A stretch of 7,394 nucleotides of DNA from an uncultured Burkholderiaceae bacterium (GTDB lineage: Bacteria; Pseudomonadota; Gammaproteobacteria; Burkholderiales; Burkholderiaceae): the NCBI GenBank assembly GCA_937862845.1, contig CALMCK010000278.1:1-7394 (forward strand), in the 5' to 3' direction. A model generated the notes under the pieces. That model had not been told where the DNA came from. It searched no databases and saw only the letters and a list, made by a program, of their open reading frames with translations. Made by a program: the position numbers and the translations under genes. Every line of letters begins with the position of its first letter. Position 1 is the stretch's first letter. Shown in pieces: positions 1 through 6,887 of this stretch.

Positions 1-331
1 GCACCAGTTTGGGCAATAAATTCGGCGCGATGCTGTAAATCATGCCGAGTTGCAATGTGCCGCTGGTTGGCTGAGTATTGTCCTGCACCATTTCACTGAT
101 TTGTGCGACTTGCGCGAGCACGACTTGCGCTTGCGCGATGACTTTTTCACCCATGGCGGTTGGCTGAACTTCGTGCATGCTGCGTTCAAACAGCGTCACG
201 CCGAGTTCGGATTCGAGTTTTTTTATCGCCACGGACAATGTGGGTTGACTGACAAAACAGGCAGCTGCGGCTCGACCAAAGTGTTTTTCTCTGGTCAGCG
301 CCACGGCATAACGCAATTCGGTAAGGGTCAT
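1..331 (-). CDS. oxyR: OxyR-like LysR-family regulator, N-terminal part (cut by left edge)
   Basis: The 110 visible residues form a LysR-type winged helix-turn-helix (about residues 3-62, recognition region SQPTLS at 28-33), followed by the linker helix and the first strand of the effector domain (LQLGMIYSIAPNLLP, about 93-107). The opening MTLTELRY, HFGRAAAACFVSQPTLS and the LLP stretch resemble OxyR, the thiol-based peroxide sensor that activates catalase and peroxiredoxin genes, more than other LysR proteins. The redox cysteines lie beyond the window, so peroxide sensing is inferred and CysB-like or other relatives are not excluded. The start is the second of two adjacent ATGs: it gives the usual MTLTEL N-terminus and lies 6 bases after GAAAG, whereas the first (334) lies only 3 bases after it. 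It follows recG by 54 bases with no evident promoter, so co-transcription is likely. Confidence 0.82.
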   Translation of the reverse strand, partial: MTLTELRYAVALTREKHFGRAAAACFVSQPTLSVAIKKLESELGVTLFERSMHEVQPTAMGEKVIAQAQVVLAQVAQISEMVQDNTQPTSGTLQLGMIYSIAPNLLPKLV

Positions 332-342
332 CATGTTCTTTC

Positions 343-361
343 AGGGCGGCGCGGCCGCCCT
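343..361 (-). repeat. GC-rich hairpin abutting the oxyR ribosome-binding site
   Basis: AGGGCGGC (343-350) and GCCGCCCT (354-361) are a perfect 8-bp inverted repeat around a 3-base GCG loop. In the minus-strand transcript the stem begins 24 bases after the recG stop and ends immediately before the GAAAG (342-338) that is the likely oxyR Shine-Dalgarno. No U-run follows, so it is not a standard intrinsic terminator. It could tune oxyR translation, protect an mRNA end or cause partial termination; these roles are inferred. Confidence 0.6.
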
Positions 362-385
362 ACTTTGTGCGGGTTTGGTCGGTGT

Positions 386-2467
386 TTATGCCGATAAAAA
401 ATGTTCGCGTTGGGCAAACCAGCGTTGCAAATGCAGCTCTGCCGCTTGAGGTTGGTGTTGCAGTAACCACATCGCTGCATCGCGGGCACGTTCGAGCAGC
501 TCGATGTCTTTTTCTAAATCGGCAAAACGCAGCAACGGCAAACCCGACTGCTTTGCTCCGAGAAATTCACCTGGCCCGCGCAGCCGTAAATCTTCACGGG
601 CGATTTCAAAACCGTCGGTGCTTTCATACATGATTTTCAGTCGCGCTTTCGCCATGGCCGAGAGTGGTTTTTCAAACAACATCACACAGGTGCTCTGCAA
701 TGCACCACGACCGACACGACCGCGCAGTTGGTGCAGTTGCGAGAGACCGAAACGCTCGGCGTGCTCAATCACCATCCAGCTTGCATTTGGTACATCCACA
801 CCGACTTCAATCACGGTCGTGGCGACCAAAATCTGTATTCGCCCTGCGACGAACTCGGCCATGACATCGCGCTTCTCCTGCGCGCTCATGCGGCCATGCA
901 CGAGGCCGATGTTCAGCTCTGGCAAAGCGGCCACCAGCGCGGCGTGCGTGTCGATGGCGGTTTGTAACTCAAGCGCTTCGGACTCCTCAATCAGCGGGCA
1001 CACCCAGTAGACTTGCTCGCCCTTTGAGACTTCTTGTGCGACTTTATCGACGACTTCATGGCGACGACTTTGGTCAATCAGCTTGGTCACGATGGGCGTT
1101 CGCCCTGGTGGCAATTCATCCAAAATCGCCACGTCCAAATCCGCAAAATACGACAGTGCCAGCGTGCGAGGAATCGGCGTGGCGCTCATCATGAGTTGAT
1201 GTGGTGCATCGTATTGCGGCTTGATTTGACTTTGCACGGACTCGTTCATTTTGTGGCGCAGCGCCAGTCGTTGACCGACACCAAAGCGATGTTGCTCATC
1301 AATCACCGCCAAGCCCAAGTCGTCAAACTGCACCGCATCCTGTATCAATGCGTGTGTACCGACGACGATGTGCACCTCGTGTTGCGTCAATGCGCTGTAA
1401 ACCGCCAGCTTGTCTTTTTTCTTCACGCTCGAGGCGAGCCACGCGACCTTAATGCCGAGCGGTGTGAACCAGCCGTGCAGTTTTTCGTACAGTTGTTCGG
1501 CCAAAATCTCCGTCGGCGCCATCACCGCCGCCTGTCGCCCTGCCGATACGCACTGCGCGCAGGCGAGTCCCGCCAGCACGGTTTTGCCCGCGCCGACATC
1601 GCCTTGCAGCAGTCGATGCATCGGATGTGCTGCGAGCATATCGGTTTGTATTTGCGCCCACGCACGGTTTTGCGCCCCCGTCATTTTAAACGGCAGCTGC
1701 GCGATGAATTGCGCCAACACATCACTCTGCGCATCGAGTGCGGGCGCACGCTCGGCGCTGCGCTTGAGTTTGGCCTTGGTCAATGAGAGTTGTTGGGCAA
1801 GCAGCTCTTCAAACTTAATCCGAGACCACGCGACATGGTCACGCTCGGTCAGCGCGGATGGATTGACATCGGGCGGCGGCGCGTGCAGCAACGTGACCGC
1901 CTCACGCAGCGTCGGCCATGTGCCGTCTAAAATTTGTGCGGGCAGTTGCTCGGGCAAATCAACCGATTCGAGCGCCTTGGCGATGAGTTTGCGCCATGCC
2001 GATTGCGCCAAGCCGTCGGTGGTTGGATAAACGGGCGTGAGCGTCTCGCCGAGCGGTGTGTCGTCATGCACGGCTTGGAAACGCGGATGCACCATTTCCA
2101 TACCAAAAAAACCATGGCGCGCCTCACCCTGCACACGCATCAATGCATCGGCTTTAAATGCGCTGGTGTGGTTCGGGTAAAAATGAATAAAGCGCAGCAC
2201 CAGCGTCTCATCGGCATCGTCCACCGTGGTCACCACCAACTGACGGCGCGGTCGAAACTGCACCGTCGCCTCGATGACGCGCACCTGTGCCTGCGCAAAC
2301 ACACCGAGCCGCAAATCCGCGACAGGGGTGATGCGCGTCTCATCCTCATAGCGCAGTGGAATGTGCAGCAGGATGTCTTGATCCGTGCGCAACCCCAGCT
2401 TGGCCAATTTCTCGGCAAGTTTGGGCGTGATTTTAAGGGATTTGGAAAACTCAGCAGGAAGGCTCAC
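386..2467 (-). CDS. recG: ATP-dependent DNA helicase RecG
   Basis: RecG is a monomeric superfamily 2 DNA translocase that regresses stalled replication forks and processes branched DNA such as Holliday junctions, R-loops and D-loops. At 693 residues it matches the family length. The N-terminal part (about 1-230) carries the wedge/OB-fold region, with LLHIPLRYEDET at 33-44. The motor follows: Walker A GDVGAGKT (289-296), MAPTEILAEQ (316-325), Walker B DEQH (390-393), SATPIPRT (428-435), ATTVIEVGVDVPNA (549-562) and the arginine-finger motif LRGRVGRG (581-588). The C-terminal DLRLRGPGEFLGAKQSG (626-642) is the RecG-typical translocation region. The start is GTG; an in-frame TGA lies three codons upstream and no good Shine-Dalgarno is visible, but the alignment to family N-termini fits. 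Nothing is missing or broken. An oxyR-like gene follows, so both may share a transcript. Confidence 0.97.
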   Translation of the reverse strand: MSLPAEFSKSLKITPKLAEKLAKLGLRTDQDILLHIPLRYEDETRITPVADLRLGVFAQAQVRVIEATVQFRPRRQLVVTTVDDADETLVLRFIHFYPNHTSAFKADALMRVQGEARHGFFGMEMVHPRFQAVHDDTPLGETLTPVYPTTDGLAQSAWRKLIAKALESVDLPEQLPAQILDGTWPTLREAVTLLHAPPPDVNPSALTERDHVAWSRIKFEELLAQQLSLTKAKLKRSAERAPALDAQSDVLAQFIAQLPFKMTGAQNRAWAQIQTDMLAAHPMHRLLQGDVGAGKTVLAGLACAQCVSAGRQAAVMAPTEILAEQLYEKLHGWFTPLGIKVAWLASSVKKKDKLAVYSALTQHEVHIVVGTHALIQDAVQFDDLGLAVIDEQHRFGVGQRLALRHKMNESVQSQIKPQYDAPHQLMMSATPIPRTLALSYFADLDVAILDELPPGRTPIVTKLIDQSRRHEVVDKVAQEVSKGEQVYWVCPLIEESEALELQTAIDTHAALVAALPELNIGLVHGRMSAQEKRDVMAEFVAGRIQILVATTVIEVGVDVPNASWMVIEHAERFGLSQLHQLRGRVGRGALQSTCVMLFEKPLSAMAKARLKIMYESTDGFEIAREDLRLRGPGEFLGAKQSGLPLLRFADLEKDIELLERARDAAMWLLQHQPQAAELHLQRWFAQREHFLSA

Positions 2468-2497
2468 GGCGTGTCATGTATCTATGTGGTTTGATTT

Positions 2498-2526
2498 TTG
2501 ATAGTTTACAGCAATGGTGCTGTGAT
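2498..2526 (+). promoter_or_regulatory. Candidate sigma70 promoter on the plus strand
   Basis: TTGATA (2498-2503) matches the -35 consensus at 5 of 6 positions, and TGTGAT (2521-2526) matches the -10 consensus at 4 of 6, with an ideal 17-base spacer. Transcription would start near 2533 and run away from recG, opposite to every gene here, into the stem and terminator described next. The match could be chance; it is listed because of what lies downstream. Confidence 0.35.
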
Positions 2527-2532
2527 GTGAGA

Positions 2533-2638
2533 CAACTCTGGCATCTGTGCAATCCATTATTGCCCGTTGGTTAGAAAAACAAGCATGGATTGCGCAGCGC
2601 GCACAGCAAAACGCCCTGCTGTTGAGCAAGGCGTTTTT
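2533..2638 (+). ncRNA. Candidate small RNA between recG and folE2
   Basis: This is a possible transcript of about 106 bases from the promoter-like hexamers upstream to the U-run of the 2608-2638 hairpin. It contains a 13-bp stem pairing 2545-2557 (CTGTGCAATCCAT) with 2585-2597 (ATGGATTGCGCAG) around a 27-base loop. The only non-Watson-Crick pair, 2548 with 2594, is a U-G wobble in plus-strand RNA but an A-C mismatch in minus-strand RNA, which favours the plus strand as the functional sense. No plausible protein is encoded. I do not recognise an Rfam family: the SRP RNA signature is absent and it is too short for 6S. The alternative is that the hairpins simply belong to the folE2 3' end and the recG leader. 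Confidence 0.3.
2608..2638. terminator. Intrinsic terminator downstream of folE2, probably bidirectional
   Basis: AAAACGCC (2608-2615) pairs with GGCGTTTT (2630-2637). The stem continues inwards as TGCT/AGCA around a GTTG loop, interrupted by a single C/A mismatch (a G-U wobble on the minus strand). A run of five T follows on the plus strand (2634-2638) and four on the minus strand. It lies 15 bases after the folE2 stop codon, so its clearest job is to end the folE2 transcript. It would equally end a plus-strand transcript arriving from 2533. Confidence 0.85.
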
Positions 2639-2653
2639 CAATGAAGCATTCGA

Positions 2654-3460
2654 TTATAGATCCACAGAGTCAATCACCGCATAAGCCGAGTGATTGTGAG
2701 TGGAGTCAAAATTCTCCGCCTCAACCGTGAACGCATCCACATAGTCCTGCGCTTTAAGTACGCCTGCGACGTCGCGCACGAGGTCTTCGACGAACTTTGG
2801 ATTGTCATACGCGCGCTCGGTGACGTATTTCTCGTCGGGGCGTTTGAGCAAACCATACAGCTCGCATGAGCCTTGCGCTTCGATGGCGGCAATCAGGGCA
2901 TGCAAATCAAATGCGGCCGCGGCTTCGTTCAAAGTCAGGTGTGCGGTGACGTGTGAGCGTTGATTGTGTGCGCCGTATTCGGAGATTTTTTTCGAGCATG
3001 GGCATAGGCTGGTCATGGGAATGAGCACGGAAAGCTGGATGCTTGATTGGCCGTTTTTGTGCACGCCATTCAGGCTGACTTCGTAGTCCATGAGGCTTTT
3101 GATGCCTGAAATCGGCGCGGTTTTTTCGACGAAATACGGGAAGCGGACGTGGATGTCACCTTTGCTCGCTTCGAGTCGGCCCATCATGTCACCGACGAGG
3201 TCTTTGAAACTCGCGAGGGTGAACACGGTTTTATTTTCTTCAAGCAGCGCGATGAAGCGCGACATGTGCGTGCCCTTCTGATCGGCAGGCAGATGCACGG
3301 TCATGGTGTAGGTCGCGACGGTGGCTTGCGCGCCTGCGCCGAGGTCGATTTGCAACGGGAAACGCACGTCTTTGATGCCGACTCGAGAAATCGGCATGTT
3401 GCGCGCATCGAGGCTGCTTTGAACGTCGGGAATGGCTTTAAAATCTGTGGGGGAATTCAT
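2654..3460 (-). CDS. folE2: GTP cyclohydrolase FolE2 (type IB)
   Basis: FolE2 converts GTP to 7,8-dihydroneopterin triphosphate, the entry step to tetrahydrofolate and a precursor for queuosine. It is a cytosolic tunnelling-fold enzyme unrelated in sequence to FolE. The 268-residue protein carries the family hallmarks: IPDVQSSLDARNMPISRVGIKDVRFPL (10-36), HMSRF (65-69), LCPCSKKISEYGAHNQRS (152-169) with the conserved Cys/His cluster that includes the metal-binding site, ELYGLLKRPDEKYVTERAYDNPKFVEDLVRD (200-230) and ENFDSTHNHSAYA (249-261). The ATG start sits 7 bases after a weak GAAAG. Type IB enzymes work with metals other than zinc and are under Zur control in some bacteria, but I saw no Zur-like palindrome upstream. 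The gene follows dxs by 242 bases and has its own terminator, so it may be a separate unit or the tail of the isoprenoid operon. Confidence 0.97.
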   Translation of the reverse strand: MNSPTDFKAIPDVQSSLDARNMPISRVGIKDVRFPLQIDLGAGAQATVATYTMTVHLPADQKGTHMSRFIALLEENKTVFTLASFKDLVGDMMGRLEASKGDIHVRFPYFVEKTAPISGIKSLMDYEVSLNGVHKNGQSSIQLSVLIPMTSLCPCSKKISEYGAHNQRSHVTAHLTLNEAAAAFDLHALIAAIEAQGSCELYGLLKRPDEKYVTERAYDNPKFVEDLVRDVAGVLKAQDYVDAFTVEAENFDSTHNHSAYAVIDSVDL

Positions 3461-3544
3461 GGATATGCTTTCAATTAAGATTCGTGGTTCTGTTCAAGTT
3501 GCTTTATCAAAAAGCGTTTTGAATCGTTCCAGCATGGAGAGGTT

Positions 3545-3656
3545 CGTCATTTCCGCGTGGGTTTAGCGGGAAACCAGTGGTTTTTAGTTTGTACAAATAT
3601 CTAAAAAGTCAAAAACCAAACCACCAGATTCCCGATTAAAACATTCGGGAATGACG
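3545..3656. repeat. Inverted pair of REP-like palindromes (possible MITE-like element)
   Basis: Two 39-base arms, 3545-3583 and the reverse complement of 3618-3656, both begin CGTCATT and end GTGGTTT and agree at about 29 of 39 positions. Each arm holds its own hairpin: the right one is a perfect 8-bp stem ATTCCCGA/TCGGGAAT (3628-3635, 3645-3652), the left a bulged TTTCCGC/GCGGGAAA. The centre is also self-complementary, with TTTTTAG (3581-3587), palindrome TTTGTACAAA (3588-3597) and CTAAAAA (3601-3607), so the whole could fold as one long imperfect hairpin. GTCATTCCCG...CGGGAAT palindromes are a known type of dispersed proteobacterial repeat; the neisserial dRS3 (ATTCCC-N8-GGGAAT) is similar. 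No target-site duplication is evident. It starts 46 bases after the dxs stop and is followed on the minus strand by T-rich sequence, so it may also attenuate or end the dxs transcript. Confidence 0.75.
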
Positions 3657-3702
3657 GCTTGAAAAATAACCGACTATTTCAATCAACTATTGACAGGTGA
3701 CA

Positions 3703-5562
3703 CTATGCCACAAATTCGCGAACTCTGCTGGCGACGCCTTGCTCGTCAAGTCCGCAGTTGGCGTACAACGCGTTGCAGTCGCCGTGGTCGATGAATTTAT
3801 CGGGCAGACCGAGGTGCAATACTTTCGGTGCGCAGCCGTTTGCGGCAAACCACTCGGCGACGGCGCTGCCTGCGCCGCCTGTGACGCATGAGTCCTCTAG
3901 CGTGATGAAGTGTGTGTGACTCAAAACGAGTTCTGCCAATAATTTTTCATCGAGCGGTTTGACCCAGCGCATGTCCACCAGCGTGGCATTGTGTTGCTCG
4001 GCGGCGAGTTTCGCGGTGTGCAGCATGGTGCCAAATGCCAAAATCGCAACGCGCTCACCGCGCCGCACGACTTGGGCCTCGCCGATGGTCAGCGGGGTTA
4101 AATCTGTCGGCAACGCCGCGCCAATCCCAGAACCACGTGGATAGCGTACCGCAGCAGGACCCGCATATTGATACGCTGCGCTGAGCAGTCCGCGTGTCTC
4201 GGCCTCGTCTGACGGCGTGGCCAAAAGGATGTTGGGCACGCAGCGCAGATACGCCACATCGTACACGCCCGCATGCGTCGCGCCATCGGCTCCGACCAAA
4301 CCCGCGCGGTCAATCGCGAAGGTCACGTCGAGATTTTGCAACGCAATGTCGTGAATCACTTGGTCATAGGCGCGCTGTAGAAAAGTTGAATAAATCGCCA
4401 ACACTGGCTTCAAATCATCGCAGGCCAAGCCCGCCGCAAAGGTCGCTGCATGTTGCTCGGCAATGCCCACGTCGAAATAACGTGATGGGTATGTCGCTTC
4501 GAACTCGACCAAACCAGAGCCTTCGCGCATCGCGGGCGTGATGGCGACAAGACGCGAATCGGCGGCAGCCATGTCGCAAATCCAGCTGCCAAACACCTGC
4601 GTGAAGGTCGGTTTTTTGACGACCGTCGACGGCACAATGCCTTCGGATGGATTAAATGTCGACGGCCCGTGGTACATAATCGGGTCGTCTTCGGCGAGTT
4701 TATAGCCCTGCCCTTTTTTCGTCACGACATGGAGAAACTGCACACCGCCCCGTTTTTTTAGGTTTTCTAATGTGGGAATCAAGGAGTCCAAATCGTGGCC
4801 GTCAATCGGCCCGATGTAGTTGAAACCGAATTCTTCAAACATCGTGGCAGGCACAATCATGCCTTTGGTGTGCTCCTCAAAACGCTTTGCAAACTCAAGT
4901 GCACGCGGCGCCGCACTTAAAATTTTCTTTAATCGACCTCGTGCAGCATGCACAAAATTACCACTCAACAACCGCGCCAAATAGCGATTCATCGCGCCGA
5001 CAGGCGGTGAAATCGACATGTCATTGTCATTGAGTATCACCAATAAATTGATGTTTTCAGTCACCCCAGCATTGTTCATCGCTTCAAATGCCATGCCGCC
5101 CGTCAATGCGCCATCGCCAATCACCGCGATGTGCTGACGCGTCGTCAAACCCAAATGCCGCGCCGCCGCTGCCATGCCGAGCGCCGCAGAAATGCTGGTC
5201 GATGAGTGCGCCGTGCCAAAGGCATCGTATGGCGACTCAGAACGCTTGGGAAACCCAGACAAACCACCGAGCTGGCGCAACGTCCCCATCTGCTCGCGCC
5301 GCCCTGTGAGGATTTTATGGCCATAGCTTTGGTGGCCGACATCCCAAACGATTTTATCATCAGGCGTGTTAAACACATGATGCAACGCCACGGTCAACTC
5401 GACCGTACCGAGATTCGAGGACAGGTGCCCACCCGTCTGCGCCACGGATTCAAGGATGAACTCACGCAGCTCGCTCGTGAGCTGACCGAGTTGCTCACGG
5501 TTGAGCGAGCGCACGTTGGCTGGGTCGTTGGTGTGGTTTAAGGTGGGGAAATTGCTGTTCAT
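3703..5562 (-). CDS. dxs: 1-deoxy-D-xylulose-5-phosphate synthase
   Basis: Dxs condenses pyruvate and glyceraldehyde 3-phosphate, with loss of CO2, into 1-deoxy-D-xylulose 5-phosphate. This is the first and flux-controlling step of the MEP isoprenoid pathway and also feeds thiamine and pyridoxal synthesis. The 619 residues match the usual length of about 620. Visible hallmarks are GGHLSSNLGTVELTVAL (44-60) with active-site His46, WDVGHQSYGHKILTGRR (73-89), the thiamine-diphosphate motif GDGALTGG...NDND (149-156, 178-181), the catalytic Glu369 in DVGIAEQHAATFAAG (364-378), YSTFLQRAYDQ (391-401), DRAGLVGADGATHAG (418-432) and the C-terminal EDSCVTGGAGSAV (556-568). The ATG is 7 bases after AGG, inside a palindrome. 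The protein is intact. It lies 73 bases after ispA with no terminator between, so co-transcription with ispA is likely. Confidence 0.98.
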   Translation of the reverse strand: MNSNFPTLNHTNDPANVRSLNREQLGQLTSELREFILESVAQTGGHLSSNLGTVELTVALHHVFNTPDDKIVWDVGHQSYGHKILTGRREQMGTLRQLGGLSGFPKRSESPYDAFGTAHSSTSISAALGMAAAARHLGLTTRQHIAVIGDGALTGGMAFEAMNNAGVTENINLLVILNDNDMSISPPVGAMNRYLARLLSGNFVHAARGRLKKILSAAPRALEFAKRFEEHTKGMIVPATMFEEFGFNYIGPIDGHDLDSLIPTLENLKKRGGVQFLHVVTKKGQGYKLAEDDPIMYHGPSTFNPSEGIVPSTVVKKPTFTQVFGSWICDMAAADSRLVAITPAMREGSGLVEFEATYPSRYFDVGIAEQHAATFAAGLACDDLKPVLAIYSTFLQRAYDQVIHDIALQNLDVTFAIDRAGLVGADGATHAGVYDVAYLRCVPNILLATPSDEAETRGLLSAAYQYAGPAAVRYPRGSGIGAALPTDLTPLTIGEAQVVRRGERVAILAFGTMLHTAKLAAEQHNATLVDMRWVKPLDEKLLAELVLSHTHFITLEDSCVTGGAGSAVAEWFAANGCAPKVLHLGLPDKFIDHGDCNALYANCGLDEQGVASRVREFVA

Positions 5563-5577
5563 TTTATAGCCTAGGCT
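5563..5577 (-). promoter_or_regulatory. Ribosome-binding site of dxs within a 10-bp palindrome
   Basis: On the minus strand AGCCTAGGCT (5577-5568) is a perfect palindrome. Its AGG (5572-5570) is the only Shine-Dalgarno-like triplet at a sensible distance, 7 bases, from the dxs ATG. The intervening CTATAAA also resembles a -10 box, but no -35 partner was found. Whether the palindrome matters for dxs expression is unknown. Confidence 0.4.
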
Positions 5578-5635
5578 GGTGGTATTGGGTGCAGTTTAGT
5601 ATCGGTTTGTGTGCTGCGTGTGGGTTGTGCGCGGG

Positions 5636-6559
5636 TTAGTTTACTCGCTCAAAACAATACGCCGCCAAATCGGCCAATCGCTGGGCGCGTGCGCCATAAG
5701 GTGCAAGGCTGTTCAAACAATCATGATACAGGCTCAGTGCATAACGCTGCGCACCATCAAGCCCGAGCGTGCTGACGTAGGTCGGCTTGTCGGCTTGTGA
5801 GTCTTTGCCTGCGGTTTTGCCGAGCGTCGCGGTGGACTGAGAGGTGTCGAGCACGTCATCGACGACTTGAAACAACAAGCCGAGTTGCTCGGCATAGCGA
5901 TTGAGCGCATCGATGTCCTCGGCCACCCCACCCTCGCCGCAGCGTGCACCCATAGCCAATGATGCATGCAACAATGCGCCTGTTTTGAGGCGGTGCATGG
6001 CCTGCATGTCGGTTTGGGTGAGTTTGAGTCCGACCGAGTGACAGTCAATCGCTTGGCCGCCCGCCATGCCCGCCACGCCCGATGCTCTGGCGAATTCGCG
6101 AATCAGTGCGACCTGAGTCGATGCATCGGTTGCGCTGACGCTGAGTGTCCAAAAAGCCAACGTTTGTAAGGCATCGCCCGCCAATAATGCCATCGCCTCG
6201 CCATACAGCACATGGACAGTCGGCTGGCCACGGCGCAAATCATCATCGTCCATGCACGGCAAATCATCGTGTATCAGTGAGTAGGCGTGCATGTACTCCA
6301 GTGCGGCCGCCACATCGAGCAAGGTTTTTTTGTCTGCGTGCAGCATTTGTCCTGCGGCAATCACGGCCAGTGCCCGCACGCGTTTGCCGCCATTCATCAC
6401 ACCGTGCTGCATGGCTTTGAGCAATGGCGATTGTTGCGCGACCAGATGGCTCGCGTATTCGGTCAAACCAGCTGCGAGGCGCGCTTCAATCTGTGGCCGC
6501 CAGCCAGCGGCCCATGTGTTGAATGCTGCGGCGTCGCCCGTTAAAACCATCGGGCTCAC
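5636..6559 (-). CDS. ispA: Farnesyl diphosphate synthase (short-chain polyprenyl synthase)
   Basis: IspA joins dimethylallyl diphosphate with two isopentenyl diphosphates to give farnesyl diphosphate, the C15 precursor of undecaprenyl phosphate and quinone tails. The protein has 307 residues, or 304 from the internal ATG (E. coli IspA: 299). It shows GGKRVR (57-62), the first aspartate-rich motif DDLPCMD (98-104, the four-spacer DDxxxxD form of bacterial farnesyl synthases), RRGQPTVH (109-116), KTG (192-194) and the second motif DDVLD (234-238) with GKTAGKDSQADKPTY (247-261). Tyr93-Ser94, five and four residues before the first motif, fit a C15 product; a C20 enzyme cannot be excluded. The GTG start at 6559 overlaps the xseB stop by 4 bases (GTGA); an ATG at 6550 is a good alternative 5 bases after that stop. 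Both imply coupling to xseB. Confidence 0.95.
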   Translation of the reverse strand: MSPMVLTGDAAAFNTWAAGWRPQIEARLAAGLTEYASHLVAQQSPLLKAMQHGVMNGGKRVRALAVIAAGQMLHADKKTLLDVAAALEYMHAYSLIHDDLPCMDDDDLRRGQPTVHVLYGEAMALLAGDALQTLAFWTLSVSATDASTQVALIREFARASGVAGMAGGQAIDCHSVGLKLTQTDMQAMHRLKTGALLHASLAMGARCGEGGVAEDIDALNRYAEQLGLLFQVVDDVLDTSQSTATLGKTAGKDSQADKPTYVSTLGLDGAQRYALSLYHDCLNSLAPYGARAQRLADLAAYCFERVN

Positions 6560-6804
6560 TGTGCGCTGCCTGTGGTTAAATCAAATGGTTTCGCCATGTC
6601 GTTTTCAACGATTTTAATCTGCTCATCGACACGGGTCAGCTGTGCTTGGCAGTATTTAACCAAATACGCACCGCGCTGATACGCCGCGAGCGAGGCGTCG
6701 AGCGCCAGCTCTCCGTTTTCCATGCCTTCGACCAGCTCGTCGAGCTCGCGCATGGCGTCCTCGAAGCTGGTGGGTTCTGCGGTTTTGGTTTTACGGGTGA
6801 CCAT
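6556..6804 (-). CDS. xseB: Exonuclease VII small subunit
   Basis: XseB is the small, mostly helical subunit of exonuclease VII, which degrades single-stranded DNA from both ends; several copies bind each XseA catalytic subunit. The 82-residue length is typical. The conserved core is SFEDAMRELDELVEGMENGELALDASLAAYQRGAYLVKYCQAQL (13-56), two amphipathic helices that pair as a helical hairpin; the tail is not conserved. xseA is not in the window, as usual, since the two subunits are often encoded apart. The ATG start is supported by AAAGG 7 bases upstream. It is the first gene of the xseB-ispA-dxs group, an order also found in E. coli, and its stop overlaps the possible GTG of ispA. Confidence 0.95.
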   Translation of the reverse strand: MVTRKTKTAEPTSFEDAMRELDELVEGMENGELALDASLAAYQRGAYLVKYCQAQLTRVDEQIKIVENDMAKPFDLTTGSAQ

Positions 6805-6844
6805 GGACGTGCCTTTGATGTTTTTGCTTAAACGTGCAATTTGA

Positions 6845-6861
6845 AAAATAGCATGATTTTA
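6845..6861 (-). promoter_or_regulatory. Candidate -10 elements of the xseB-ispA-dxs promoter
   Basis: On the minus strand, TAAAAT (6861-6856) matches the -10 consensus at 5 of 6 positions. TATTTT (6850-6845), preceded by TGC, resembles an extended -10. Neither has a convincing -35 hexamer at 16-18 bases. Either would give an xseB leader of roughly 35-45 bases. A promoter is expected in this gap because the upstream ompA-like gene ends in a terminator; the exact site is uncertain. Confidence 0.3.
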
Positions 6862-6887
6862 CGTGAAATCGAGCGTGAAAGACAGGT

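Noticed and set aside
50..397. Plus-strand 115-codon frame at the left edge
   Set aside because: It is antisense to the OxyR-like N-terminus, whose helix-turn-helix is clearly recognisable.
1034..2030. Long plus-strand open frames (1034-1786 and 1410-2030) opposite recG
   Set aside because: They are antisense to a full-length RecG with every motif intact, show no recognisable domain, and their composition is that of a shadow frame of GC-rich coding sequence.
2533..2638. Candidate RNA as SRP 4.5S RNA or 6S RNA
   Set aside because: The conserved SRP loop (GGUCAGG...GGAAGGAAGCAG) is absent, and the region is far shorter than 6S RNA and lacks its central-bubble layout.
3461..3544. Zur operator or riboswitch in front of folE2
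   Set aside because: No GTTATA-N-TATAAC-like palindrome and no recognisable preQ1 or tetrahydrofolate riboswitch core is visible between the REP-like pair and the start codon.
3690..3718. Perfect TTGACA (3690-3695) as a plus-strand promoter
   Set aside because: No -10-like hexamer occurs 16-18 bases downstream, and it would only drive antisense transcription into dxs.
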